Shown piece after piece: positions 33,993 to 46,473 of a DNA stretch of 64,000 nucleotides. Numbering within the stretch: the first letter of the stretch is position 1; each line of letters opens with the position of its first letter. The notes beneath the pieces were generated by a model, which worked only from the letters and a program-made list of their open reading frames with translations, was not told the origin of the DNA and searched no databases. The position numbers and the translations under genes are program-made. Origin of the DNA: Aselliscus stoliczkanus (lineage: Eukaryota; Chordata; Mammalia; Chiroptera; Hipposideridae); contig CM066739.1 in the NCBI GenBank assembly GCA_033961575.1, positions 70,246,559 to 70,310,558 of the forward strand. Reading direction: 5' to 3'.

Positions 33993-36232
33993 CTGGATCA
34001 TATTATTTTTTAAGAAACTGCCAAACTGTCTTCCAAAGTGGCTGACATTTTGCATTCCCACCATCAGTGAATGAGAGTTCCTTGCTCCACATCTTTGTCA
34101 GCATTTAGAATTGTCAGTGTTTTGGATTTTGACCATTTTAATAGGTGTATAGCACTCTCTCATTGTGTTAATTTGCAATTTCCCAGTAGTTTTTGATGTG
34201 GAACACCTTTTCATATATTTATTTTCCATCTGTATATCTTTGGTCAGGTGTCTGTTTAGGTTTTTATGCCCACTTTTTAATCAAGTTGTTCATTTTTTAT
34301 TGTTGAATTTTAAGAGCCTTTGTATATTTTGGATAACAATCTTTTATCAGATATCTTTTGCAAGTATTTGCTGCCAGTCTGTGGCTTGTCTTTTTATTAT
34401 TTTGTTGGATGTCCACTTTCACAATTTCCATTCAAAATTGTGCTAAAAGTCCTGTATAGCACAATACAGCGAGGAAAAGAAATGAGACACAGATAAATAG
34501 TAAACAATAAAGCTATCTTTATTGCAGATGACATAATTTTATTTGTAGAAATTCCTAAGTAATCTATATAAAATCTACTAGAACTTATAAGTGAATGTAG
34601 CAATGTTTTTATATCAAGGCCAGTCTACAAAAATAATTTTTTTTTATATTCCCAGAATTTGAAAATAAGATTAAAAATAGTATTTAAACTCCAAAACATA
34701 AAATACTTAAGAATAAATTTAATAGGATTTGTTAAAAAAAACTCTACATTAATAACTATTAAATATTGATGAAAGAAATTAAAGAATACCTTAAATATGT
34801 TGAGAGACATAACATGTTCATGAATTGGAAGACTCAATATTAATAAATGTTCAGTTGTCCCCAAACTGGTCTATTGATTTTTTGCAATTATAGTCTTAGA
34901 CTTTTTAAAAGTAGAAGTTAACAAGATAATTGTAAAATTTGTATGGAAATTCAAAGAACCGAAAAGAAGCAAAATAATTTTTTAAGTAAAATATTTCTTA
35001 TTCCCCAATAAATGGTGTTGGAACTAGTGGACATCCATCTAGGAAAAAAATAAACAAAACTGTCCTCAACTTCAAGTCATATGCAAATATTATTTTGAGA
35101 TGAATTCACAGGCCTTAATGCAAAAGCCAAAATTATGAAGCACTTAGAAGAAAACATGGGAGAATATATCCACAAGTTTGTGCAGGGAAAGTATTTCTTA
35201 GAAATGACACAGAAATAAAGCATAACTTAAAAGAAAAACATAATAGACTGAATGTTAAAATTTAAAACTTCTGCTTATCAAGTGACATTGCTAAGAAAAT
35301 GAATGCCCAAGCCATAGAGAGGGAGAAAAATATATCTGAAGAAAGGACTGATATTTAAAATATACAAAGAATTTCACACTTCAATATAAAATAACCAACC
35401 CAATATAAAAATAGATAAAAGACTTGAATGGGTATTTCACACTTCACAGATGTGGTATATTCATATATCCTCAAAGAAAGATATACGAAGGGTCAATAAG
35501 CACATGAAAATGTGTTCAACATCCTTAATCATTAGAAAAATGCAAATTAAAACTACCATGTGAAATCACTACATAGCCACTAGGAAGGCTCAAATTAAAA
35601 GGCTGATAATCAAATGTTGATGGAGATGTAATGCAAATAGAATTCTCATACATTGCTGGTAGGAGTGTAAAATGGTACAACTATTTTGGCAAAATGTTTG
35701 TTAGTTTTTGAAAGATTTAAACATACTTCTATCCTAGGACCCATCAAGTCAATTTTGAGTTTATTATTCAAGAGAAATAACAACATATATCTATCAAAAA
35801 CTGGTACAAGATTATTCATAGCAGCTTTGTTCATAATAGACCAAACCTAGAAACAGTGTAGATTTCCACTCATGGAAGAATGAATAAACAAATATACCAT
35901 GGAATAACACTCAGCTATAAAAAGGAATAAATTATACATGCATATAACAGCACTGTACAGACTGAACAAATCTGGGTATAAAGAAATACATATGTATATA
36001 AAATCATACAATAGGAGAAACTACTTTATGATTGTGATAGAATCAGAACAAAGCTATTCCTGGGCAGAATTAGAGATGAACTAGAAAGAGGCACAAGGGA
36101 ATTTTCTGGGGCCATAAAAATGCTCTATATTTTGATAGGATGTAGGTTATGTGAGTTTATTCAAACTGATGATACTATGCCAGTAAGGCCTATTTAATTC
36201 ACTGCAGTAAAATAGACCTCAATAAAAAATGT

Positions 36233-37745
36233 TTAAATGGCACAAAGCAAATACTCATGGGAAATTAGCATTCACAATATGAGATACTTTAACTTTCTTT
36301 AGATAGTCTAATAGGCAGGTAGACTGTTGTAAAGTCCTTCTCCTGCCCCTCACCAAATCCTTCAAGATATTAAGTTTTGCCCTCTTCTTATTCAGTAGGA
36401 CATCAATGCAGAACAGAGAATGACTGACATCCAAGCTGGAGGTAACACATAGTTTACCCTAGTGAGTCAGTGGTAACGTGGGGATCGCGTACTTTGTGTA
36501 TATTGCCTTTCAATTTTACTAGTCTATCATTAATAGGCTAATCTGAACTATGACTCAAGACACTACTATTATATTACAATTGATTTCCCAATGTTAGCCA
36601 GGGAGTCTCATTGAGTTTGCTGAGATGCATTTTTTCCTGGTTTGTAGATTACTTACCATTCTTTTGTGTCACAGTGGTCTTTGATGTGACATTTCTTCTG
36701 GCAGAAATTTTAAAGTCATAGGCTTATGTATAATTTGTGATGCAGATTTTGTTACAATTCATCCTTGTCACTTTCTCTTTGATCTAGAGGTTCACAAGGA
36801 GAATGATTGGTAGCTTTTCGTTTTCTAGGTTACAATAAAAATTTTACTTTAGTATCCTATGGTGTTTTGCATTATGGTTTCCATGTTATTATTTACTCAC
36901 TGTATGAGACTGAAGAATAGTACTAATAAGTAGCCAGTAGTACCCTAAAAACTGTGCCCTATCTTAATGGGATATATGAACTCTGAGACTTACCGTCTAA
37001 ACCATTTTCATTTTTGTTTTATATAGACATAGTCTATAGATAGAGGATAGGAATTTGAAAAAAATTGCTGTAATTTCTGAGTGTATGCATCGATAAAAGA
37101 GGCACTTTTTCTTACTGGGGAAGTTTGAATATCGCATCAAATTGCTGAGTATTACAACAGCTTTCAGGGGGGCACTTCCTGTCTTTCGTTCACTGCTTAA
37201 TATTATTTAGGTTTTTAGTGTGTGTGTAAACATTTCAATTGTTTTGGTTACTCAATTAACAAACAGATAAGTGAAGTGGGTTTTAATATCTACTCATTCA
37301 ACATCCTGTGAGAATGAAACATTTGAGGGTTCTTGTCTTCTGGCACTTCTTGTCCTTATGAGGCTTTGAAGAGAAAAATCTACGTCATTGGGTGAACTCA
37401 GATGTTGCTGAACTGCAGTAATGCCCTCTGTTAGCGATCTGGCTGTGCAGACTGGACTTGCCTGAAGCTTAATCTCTGGGGTTTATATGCTTGAGAGAAT
37501 GGAACATGTTTTCCATTCAGAACTAAATACAATTGTTATTCTTTAATATTTATGCACCTGGGCAGCCAAAGCCTGATGGAACTGACTCCCCATGTGTTGG
37601 CAGGTAAGGTTGGGTGAAAGATAAGTAATTCACAGGTTTAACATCATCTCTCCCACAAATTCTTCTCTGTTTCACTATTTCCCCCAGTGTATACCACCCC
37701 TATAATTTATACACATTATTTGATTTGCCCTCATTACCATACTGT
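36233..37745. other. Unassigned AT-rich stretch
   Basis: No open frame above 60 codons and no repeat that I can name. Confidence 0.5.
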
Positions 37746-37749
37746 CTTT

Positions 37750-38760
37750 ATTTTTATAGTAGTTTTTTGAGATATAATTCATGTGCCCTAAAATTTACTC
37801 CTTTAAACTAAATATACATATCTGTGGTTTTTAATACATTCCCAGAGATGTGCAACAATTACTGCAATCGAAGTTTAGAACATTTTAAGCACTTCAAAAA
37901 GAAACTTCACACCCCTTGGTGGTAACTTTTTATTTTCTTCCTCCACCCAAACTCTAGAATCACTAATCTAATTTTTGCCTCTTTAGATTTGACTATTTTG
38001 GCCATTTCATATAAATGGAATCATACTATGTGGGTATTTTGTGACCAGCTTCTCTCATTAACATAATATTTTCACAACTCATCTAAGTTGTATGTAGCAA
38101 GTAACACTTCATTCCCTTTTACTGCCAAATAATATTCCATTGTATCCATATGCCTAATTTTGTTTATCCATTTATCAGTTGATGGGTATCTGGGTCATTT
38201 TCATTTTTTTGGCTATAGCAAATAAAACTGCTATGAATATTGATACACAAGTCTTTTTGTGAACATGTGTTTTTATTTCTCTTGGATAGATACCTATGAG
38301 TGAAATTGCTGGGAAATAAGATAACTCTGTGCTTAACTTTTAGAGGAACTGCCAGACTGTTTTCCAAACTGATTGCATCGCTTTGCATCTCCACCTTCAG
38401 TGTATGAGAGGAACAGTTTCTCCACATCCTTGCAACTCATTATTATCTGTCATTTTGATTAGAGCCATCCTAGTGTGTGTGACGTCGTATCTCATTGTCA
38501 TTGTGTCTTGTGTTTCCCTAATGACCAATGATTTTGAGCGTCTTTTCATTAATTTATTGGTCATTTGGGTATCTTCTCTGCAGAAATGTCTATTCAAATC
38601 CTTTGCCCATTTTTAAATTGGGTTAGTTGACTTTTTTTATTGAATTGTAAGAGTTTTTAAGTTATATTTTAGATAAAAGTCCCTTATCAGATATTTCATT
38701 TATAAGCAAAAGAATATCATTTAAAATGTGTCTCCACTCAAAATTATGACCCCCTGGAAG
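37750..38760 (-). mobile_element. Old L1, minus strand
   Basis: Starts with a reversed old L1 3'UTR (TTTTTTGAGATATAATTCATG) and continues into the reversed ORF2 C-terminal region. Fragments at 38164-38427 and 38397-38597 carry weak ORF2 similarity. More diverged than the neighbour at 38777. Confidence 0.75.
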
Positions 38761-38776
38761 ATAAGAGTGACTTCTT

Positions 38777-40095
38777 TTATATATATATATATATATATAC
38801 TTTTAATTAGCTTCAGGTGTACAACAAAGTGCAATAGTTATACTTTTTACCCCCTCAAAGTGACAACCCCCTCCCCCAATTCTCCCCTCCCACTCCTCCC
38901 CCCCCATATCATACTATCTATTACAATCCCTTTGACTCCCTTCCACCATATAATCCATATCCTGTGACTGTCTATATATTCAATTACAGTTGGCATACAA
39001 TATTATACAACATCAATTTCAGGTATACAGTGCCATGATCAAGCCTCTACTCCATCCATGAAGTGGTCTCCCTAACAAAACATGTGACCATCTGACACCC
39101 CACAAAATTTTAACAACATTATATTCCCCGAACTGTCTTTCATATCCCTGTGACAATACTGTAGTTACCTATTTATGCTGTCTAATCCTTTCCCCTTCTC
39201 CCTCATCCCCACCCCTCTCCCAACTAGCAACCCTGTTTTTCCTCTATATCTATGAAACTATTTCTGTTTCTTATACTCATTCATTCAGTTTTTCAAATTC
39301 CACATATAAGTGAGATCATGTGGTATTTGTCTTTCTCTGACTGACTTATTTCACTCAACATAATAGTCTCTAGATCCATCCATATAGTTGCAAATGGTAC
39401 AATTTCATTCTTCTTTATAGCGGAGTAATACTCCATTGTATAAATGTACCACAGTTTCTTAAGCCAGTCATCTACCGATGGGCATTTCGGTTGTTTCCAA
39501 GTCTTGGCTATTGTAAATAGCACTGCAATAAACATAAGGGTGCATATATTTTTTCGAATTAGCGTCTTGGATTCCTCTGGGTAGATTCCCAAGAGTGGAA
39601 TTGCTGGGTCATACGGCAGTTCCATTTCCAGTGTTTTGAGATACCTCCATACTGATTCCCATAATGGCTGCACCAATTTGCAGTCCCAACAACAGTGCAC
39701 CAGGGTTCCCTTTTCTCCACTCCCTCACCAACACTTGTTGTTTGTTGATTTGTTGATGATAGACATTCTGACTGGAGTGAGGTGGTATCTCATTGTGGTT
39801 TTAATTTGCATTTCTCTGATGATTAGTGAGGTTGAACATTTTTTCATATGCTTATTGGCCATCTGTATGTCCTCTTTAGAGAAATGCCTCCTCATATCCT
39901 CTGCCCATTTTTTAATTGGGTTGTTTGTTTTTTTGGTGTTGAATTGCATGAGTGTTTTATAAATTTTGGATATCAACCCCTTATCAGATATATCATTGGC
40001 AAATATCTTCTCCCATTCAGTAGGCTGCCTTTTTGTTTTATTGATGATTTCCTTTGCTGTGAAAAAACTTAAGTTTGATGTAATCCCATATGTTC
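38777..40095 (-). mobile_element. Younger 5'-truncated L1 with perfect 16-bp TSD
   Basis: ATAAGAGTGACTTCTT occurs at 38761-38776 and 40096-40111 and brackets the insertion. From the TA-rich tail (38777-38799) inward come the 3'UTR with reversed polypurine tracts (about 38850-38910) and then ORF2 C-terminus. A 135-codon frame (39293-39700) carries [17 protein letters not shown] and YYSAIKKNEIVPFATIW. A stop just upstream, at the tryptophan of the usual KCW motif, and a frame change at about 39725 show decay. Inserted into the older L1. Confidence 0.93.
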
Positions 40096-40111
40096 ATAAG
40101 AGTGACTTCTT

Positions 40112-40875
40112 GCTTCCCCACATTTTCCATATTTATACACTAACCTGTTATGAAATATGAATAATTAATTTAAAAGGGAATTGCTGTAGACACAATGAAA
40201 AGTCGAAGTAAATCATATATATTATCACCTGATCTTCCACTGAGCTTGTATCTTCCTGCTTTTCAATACATTACTATTTCTGGAATAACAACTTTAATGC
40301 CTCTCAGGCGATGGTTATATCACTCTTTACCCTGCTCTTATCCATAGATGGAAGATATCTTCAGGTATTTGTTTCCCTTTAAAAACTGTCTATCATGGGT
40401 AGGTGTCATGTATTGTTCATCTTCATGTCCTCAGCAACAAATGTTTGTTGGATGCCTTCGAATTCTTTCCCAGACTCCCAGAGCACCTGGTGCACTGCCC
40501 CTTCCTGTCAGCATCAGAGTTCTTGGTTTCAAGAAGCAGAAACAGATTCTGGTTAAAGTAAGCAAGAAAAAATTTATTTTAAAGATATACAACACTCCCA
40601 GAATCAATCAGAGATGAACCTCCCAGAGATACATTTCCACAAAACCACACACAGTGGAGGAAAGATTAATTCCCCAAATAAGAGGATACTCTTAGGAAAG
40701 ATGAATAAATTCTGAATAACAAAAGGAACTGTAAATATTCTCTGCATTATTTACTTTCTATTCTCCTCTAGACAATTGCACCAAATGCTATTTTCTCAGG
40801 ATGTCTCTCTTTCTTCCTTGGAACAGTTAAAACTCTACAACAGATTGGTTTAATGACTAGGAATTTGACATCTGA
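40112..40875. other. Unassigned stretch
   Basis: No recognised gene or repeat. The 89-codon frame at 40348-40617 is not recognisable. Confidence 0.5.
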
Positions 40876-40879
40876 AGAC

Positions 40880-41830
40880 AGTGACTTTTCAAACACCCAT
40901 CCATCCATCCATTCATCCCCCAATACACATGAGGACCCAATGTTTGCTAATCCCTGGGTTTAGCATTCTAAAAAAATGCCAAAAAAACCCTGCATGGTCC
41001 CTGCCCTCATGAAACTTATCATGTGAGAGGTAGACAATGAACATGAAAGTATTCAAATTAAAAATAGTGATAAGTGCCATGAAAGATGTAAGGATTCAAT
41101 GCAGTTTGTTAAATCAGAGTAGGAATTCCTGAGGAAGAGATAGTTGGATTATTTGAAGGAAAAATAAAAGGGCATGTTAGAAATGTTCCAGGCAGAGGGA
41201 GCAGTACATGGAATGGTCCTATTGCGTAAAGATTATATTCAGAATCGGAAAGAAGTCAGTAAGCTTGAATAAAGGCCATGAAGAAGAAAGTAGCCCATAA
41301 GGAGGCTGGGGCCAGGGGATCTGGCATTATGTCTGTCAGAGTTTCATATGACGTGTTAAGGAGTCTCTTCTTTATCTTAGAGAAATGTGTTACCTTTGAA
41401 ATGTCTTAAGGAAAGAGGTAACACGATGAGATTTGTGTTTTAGTCAGCTCACACAGATTTCTGTGTGGTAGAATCTATTATAAGGAGCAAGGGTTGTATG
41501 GGGAGACCAAATTAGGAGGCCACTGTAGGAGGCCTTGTTTATATTAGGAGTGGTGAGAATGTGGAGAAAAGGGGACAGAAGTGCATAGATTTAAAGGATA
41601 TTTAAAAAGCATTATCATTGGATCTGATGATGGAGGTGTCAAAGGATGAGATGCTAAGGGTGACAATCGGATATATGTGTCATATACTGAGATGGGCTCA
41701 CCAAGTAATGGTTTGAAGTGTTGGTCACATTGAATTTGAGGTACCTTTAAGGCATAGAAGTGGAAATGTCAATTAAAGGGTTAGATACACGGGTCTGGAG
41801 CTTGGAATTTTAGATAGCTTGAAAAGTTAA
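40880..41830 (-). repeat. L2 LINE fragment
   Basis: The plus strand shows reversed L2 blocks in order: TGGTCCCTGCCCTCATG, GTGATAAGTGCCATGAA, CCAGGCAGAGGGAGCAG, TAGGAGGCCACTGTAGG and GGGTCTGGAGCTTGG. It is heavily mutated, with no ORF. Confidence 0.75.
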
Positions 41831-42650
41831 TGAGTAGAAAGAATTTTAGCCTACTAAATCTTATTTTTTTTAAAACTGCTTATTACAATGAGTAGTTTAT
41901 CAAAATTCAATGCAATACTAACCTATCCTGATTTACAAAGTTCTAATACATTTTCTGGACTTTCCCGAATTAATAGCCCATTCTTTCATAAAGTTTGATC
42001 AAACTTTGCTCAGTCACACAGTAGACAATTCCTTCAGCTGCTGTTCCCAACCTGCCAATTCTTTCCTTTTCTGGTCTTCAAGCAGTTTTATGATGCATTC
42101 CAGAGCTTTGGCCATTTATAAGTTTATACTTTGGATCAGGTGTGTTTCTCTGTACCTGTGTTTTTATATACTTTTTCCTTGTATTATACATTTTTTATAC
42201 AGTAACAAAGGTGGTTGTTATTTATTAAAGAAATTATATAATTATGAAGAGGCACCAGACCCCTGAGGGAAAAATTAGAATCCCTCAAATAAAGTAAAAC
42301 AAGCAAACAGAAAATCCAGTAGGTCATATGTCTCAAAACCCTTAATAGTCATAGTACTATCGTGCTCATTCTAAGTGTGCCAACTCACTAGCTTCAGTTT
42401 GCTTTCTGGTTTCCAAAACATAAGTAAATAGTTACTCACCTTATTCACTTTTGCTAGGTTCTAAATCTCTTGGAAAGAGGATCAGTCCCTTTCAAACAAT
42501 TCTTTATCAGTCCAGAGACTCTGTGGGAGTCATTACTCATTTTAAAGGACAATGTTTGGATTTGAAAATGGAACTCTTAACGGTGTTCAACAGTAGGAAA
42601 TTTTGCAGGGTCAGTCTCAGAAGCCAACATTTTAATTCAGGCAAGAAGTG
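41831..42650. other. Unassigned stretch
   Basis: No recognisable gene or repeat. Frames of 86 and 67 codons appear to be chance. Confidence 0.45.
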
Positions 42651-42803
42651 CTAGTGTAGTGTTCTGTTAAACTCTGAAGGGGTTCAAAACAAGCCTCCCC
42701 AAGATGTGCCACTTTGGTATGTAATTTATTTTGAGCTGAAGGCAATTAAACCCTGTGGTCTCAGGAGACATTTTTACCGCTTCCTTAAAAAAATTTAAGT
42801 TAG

Positions 42804-43225
42804 GGGGCTAGCCGAGTTGCTTAGTTGGTTAAGAGTTGGCTTGGGAGTGCAAGCTGTGAGCATCATGGGTTCGGTTCCAACGTGAGCCAGTGATGCTGCA
42901 GCCTCTACAGCTAAGATGGTGAACAACAGCTTGACCTGGAGCTGGGCTGCCATGAGTGACTACCGGTGGCGTGGGCTGCAGTGGGCTGCCATGAGCTACC
43001 ATGAGTGGCTGGCAGCTGACCAGAGCTGCTGTGAGAGACTGTCCAATGGCCAGCGACTGACTGCCTTCCCCAGGAAGAATGCAATGATCATATTATTACC
43101 ATGGGCCAGTGAAGCAGTGTCCTCCTCAACTAGACTGAAGAACAAAAGGACGTCAACTTGTCTGTTCCTCTTCCCTGATTCCCCAATGCTGTTCCTTCCC
43201 CCAATTCTCCAATAAAATCTTTAAA
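42804..43225 (+). mobile_element. Long composite tRNA-derived SINE
   Basis: Plus-strand long type: GGGGCTAGCCGAGTTGC head, GGGTTCGGTTCC box B, a middle region, then CCAATTCTCCAATAAAATC and an A-tail. AAAAATTTAAGTTAGG-like and AAAAATTTAATTAGG-like flanks form the duplication. The 99-codon frame here is SINE-derived. Confidence 0.9.
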
Positions 43226-43268
43226 AAAAAATTTAATTAGGAGACTTGTTCATATTAAATTTTATCTC

Positions 43269-43849
43269 CAGAAAATAAGTTTTTATAACTTACAAGCTCT
43301 GACAAGTTAGTGAACTTGTTGCAATGATGTTGCTAACATTTTTTGATATCAGAGGGATTATTCATTATGAATTTGTACCAACTGGACAGTTAACCAAGTT
43401 TACTATTTGGAAGTGCTGAAAAGGCTGCATGAAAAAGTTAGGTGACCTGAACTTGATGCCAAGAGTTCATGGCTCTTGCATCACGACAATGCACCAGCTC
43501 ACACGGCACTGTCTGGGAGGGAGTTTTTAGACAGTAAACAAATAACTGTATTGCAACAGCCTCACTAATCTTCTGACCTGGCCCCCAGTGACTTCTTTCT
43601 TTACCCGAAGATGAAGGAAATATTGAAAGGAAGACATTTTGATGACATTCAGGACATCAGGGGTAATACGATGATAGCTCTGATGGCCATTCCAGAAAAT
43701 GAGTTCCAAAATTGTTTTGAAGGGTGGACTAGGCACTGGCATTGGTGCATAGATTCCCAAGGGCAGTACTTCAAAGGTGACCATAGTGATACTAAGCAAT
43801 GAGGTATGTGGCACCTTTTCTAGGATGAGTTCTCAAACTTAATAGTCCG
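43269..43849 (+). pseudogene. Mariner transposase remnant
   Basis: Decayed mariner family DNA transposon. Translation across frames gives a HYEFVPTGQ segment (about 43370), HHDNAPAHTAL (about 43480; carries a catalytic Asp of the DD34D triad), SDLAPSDFF (about 43575; third catalytic Asp), and an open C-terminal segment at 43611-43802. Frameshifts and a stop between these blocks make it non-functional. The N-terminal DNA-binding half and first catalytic Asp are missing. Ends AAGTTTTTATAACT (left) and, reversed, AAGTTTGAGAACT (right) look like remnant inverted repeats. It is nested within the LTR. Confidence 0.8.
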
Positions 43850-44342
43850 ATCTCATATCTCTAGGGCAGAGCAAATACCTAATTACTGAAGATCTACTCT
43901 TTTTATAGTCTTGCAACTGACCTTCCTCCCTTCTGAAGTCCTAGGGTGTCTTACCTCATCTTTGGCTCAGAATGTCCTCTATACCTCATTTCCCTTTCTG
44001 TCTCTGAACCTCTCATGTATGTGGGGGCGTCTCATATCCTATATGTACATATGTAATTAAATATGGTTATTTTCTCTCATTAATCTAATCTGTCTCATGT
44101 AGATTTAAGTATTAGACCACCTGGAAGAACCTCGAAGAGTAGAGGAAGGTTTCTTCCTCCCCACAGCTTTAATATTTGCTATTGTGGAATGACCCTTTTA
44201 TTTTATACTGTATACACTACTTCAATTTATAGATTTTTGTTATTTTTTCACAGCTAAAGGTGCTATGGGATTGTCGTAGTGAATAATTTGGCCTGGGTCA
44301 TATAAATAGAGTGAGACAGAACTCACGCCACTCTTCACTCTT

Positions 44343-44717
44343 TTTTTTTTTAATTAAGGTTTATTGGGGTGACAACAGTTAGTAAAGTTACGTAGGTTTT
44401 AGGTGTACCATTCTGTAATACATCATCTGTATATCACCTTGTGTGTTCACCACTCAGAGTCACTTCTCCTTACATCACCATATATTTGATCTCATTTACT
44501 CTTACCTACCTCCCCCCTTCCCTCCACTCTGGTAACCACTAAACTATTGTCTGTGTCTATGAATTTTTGTTTCTTTATTTGTTTGTGTTGTTCCTTTGTT
44601 GTTTTCAGTTTTATATCCCACATATCAGTGAAATTATGTTCTCGACTTTTTCTGTCTGACTTATTTCACTTAGCATAATAATCTCAAAATCCATCCATGT
44701 TGTCGCAACTGGCACTA
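44343..44717 (-). mobile_element. L1 3'-end fragment with TSD
   Basis: 5'-truncated L1 3'UTR in minus orientation, very close to that at 28404. It is flanked by TTCACTCTT at 44334-44342 and 44718-44726. Confidence 0.9.
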
Positions 44718-44726
44718 TTCACTCTT

Positions 44727-45248
44727 AACCCAAAGCTCTTTCATGGTATCATGCACCTAGTTTTGATAGTTAGGGAGACTGTGATATAAAGAATAGGGGC
44801 TATGTACATATGTGTTAGTAGTCATCTCTGTGCAATGCGTCAGGAGCTCCTAGTTAGTATGTTTTCTGCTCTGCCACTGCCTCTACCAGTCCCCAAGCCT
44901 TTTCATCTTAGTAACACTTGAAATGTCATCATCAGTACTTCATTTCTTTATATTAAAGTTTATATTTTTTGACGTAAACACTTCTAGGAATGATAATAAA
45001 ACCTCATCTTTCAAATATATTTTAGTGTGACTATATGAGTCCAGTAATTTCCAAATAAGGGTGTTTGACCATTATGTGGTAACAAAGGAAGCTACTGGGG
45101 TACTGAGGAAGCCAGATCAGAGAAGACGTCACCATGGATGAGGAAAAGTAAAAAAGGCTCAGCTGGCCAGACACAAGCTTCCCTGGTCATCTTGCCTAAA
45201 GCCAGGAATTCACCTTTTTTATATAGAACACTCCTTTCAAGTCTTCTT
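44727..45248. other. Unassigned stretch
   Basis: No recognised feature. Confidence 0.5.
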
Positions 45249-45364
45249 TTTTTTTAAAAAACTGAAATTTCCTGGGGTGGCAATGGTTAGTAAAATTACA
45301 TAGGTTCAAGTGTACAGTTCTGTAATACGTCATCTATATATTGCATTGTGTGCTCATCACTCAT
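45249..45364 (-). mobile_element. Short L1 3'UTR fragment
   Basis: The last ~115 bp of the same L1 3'UTR type (TTTCCTGGGGTGGCAATGG), severely 5'-truncated, with a T-tract at the left. Confidence 0.8.
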
Positions 45365-45655
45365 CCTTTGAGGTCTTTCAATTCTTTTTTTTTGTATTCA
45401 CAGATTTCAGTATTCTAGGAGCTCCAATTTAAGATTAAGCTCACGAATAGCTCAAATAATAAAACAAATACAGACACATTCTGCAACAACATCTCTCAAG
45501 TATGACCTTGTAGATAATTTTGGGATGAAATGCGTGTCCCATTTAAAAAATATGGGATATTACATATGAGAAGATAGTTTATTATGAGTAAAATCACAGT
45601 CAGAGAAACAAAGTTCTTACCCTTTTTTTGTTTCCACAACTGATTTGATAATGAT

Positions 45656-45669
45656 GGGAAAGTCTTTTA
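45656..45669. repeat. Target-site duplication of DPPA4 retrocopy, left copy
   Basis: GGGAAAGTCTTTTA, identical to 47409-47422. It directly borders the poly(T) tract (poly(A) of the minus-strand insert). Confidence 0.95.
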
Positions 45670-45701
45670 TTTTTTTTTTTTTTGGCTTAATCATATCAAC
45701 A

Positions 45702-45707
45702 TTTATT
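45702..45707 (-). promoter_or_regulatory. Polyadenylation signal AATAAA of retrocopy
   Basis: AATAAA on the minus strand, about 19 nt before the poly(A) tract. It is inherited from the parent mRNA. Confidence 0.9.
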
Positions 45708-46473
45708 TGCATAGTTTTCCTAAATAGATGATTTTATATATACATTTAAACATACTGTGTATTTATGATTTAGAAGTAGCTTTGAACAGTTTTAATTAGT
45801 AAAAACATACAAAACGATTACAAATAGAAAAAGCAATGACAAAGTGCTCTGTGTTTTTATCCCAGAGACACATCACAGAAACTCAGGTTAAGAAAAGTTC
45901 CAAAAATATTGTGTTATATATTAAGAATGTGTTTTGGGGAGCGGAGAAAATAAGTGTTCCTTTTGTCTTAAAACAGTAAGAGTTTGAAGTCATTGAACTT
46001 GAAGGCAGCAGCATCCTCCCCCCCCACCCCCGCCCCTGCACACACACACACAGAGTCCAAATTCTGAGGTGGGGAATCCAGCATGGAAGCACAGTATTGT
46101 TTCACTTAACCCCCTCACAATGCTCAAGGTCCCACTTTAAAAGAGCTGCTGAGGTCACTTCTATTTCAGAGGGGTAATCATTTGATAGTATTGATGTTTT
46201 CATCTTAATAATTGCAATGAATGATAATTTGTGAAATAGTTTTCCAAGTTAAAACATAAAACTCTATCCCAACAGATGAAGCAGCAGGCACTGTTGGGGG
46301 TCTGAGGGTAACATCTACACCCCACCAGCCTATGCACCCTCCCTAAGCAGAAAGCATGGAGGGTGTGGAGCAGCCTGGAATTCAGTGGCCAGTGACACCA
46401 TGGAGTTGATTGTAGTCTCCTTTCTGCGATTAGTTGTAATATAGCTGTACCCTTTTTGCCTGGCACTGTAATC

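Larger units (their letters stand above)
32600..36232. mobile_element. Old rearranged L1 (plus / minus / plus)
   Basis: Plus-strand ORF2 sequence at 32600-33730, minus-strand ORF2 at about 33735-34437, then plus again at 34440-36232. The last part passes an RT catalytic-type segment (GCAGATGACATAA, ADD core, near 34525) and ends in an L1 3' region with AATAAAAAATG. Many stops and small indels make it inactive. Two SINEs (33320-33427 and 33838-33992) are inserted. Confidence 0.7.
42655..44175 (+). mobile_element. ERV1-like LTR split by a SINE and a mariner
   Basis: LTR sequence lies at 42655-42803, 43226-43268 and about 43850-44175. It begins near GGGGTTCAAAACAAGCC and ends with GTAGAGGAAGGTTTCTTCC and CCCCACA. 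It shares AAGATGTGCC, AATATGGTTATTTTCTC and GTCTCATGTAGATTTAAG motifs with the LTRs at 51690-54030. It resembles MER31/MER34/MER66-type ERV1 LTRs by memory only. Confidence 0.6.

Noticed and set aside
43527..43814. 95-codon minus frame
   Set aside because: Antisense shadow of the mariner transposase remnant.
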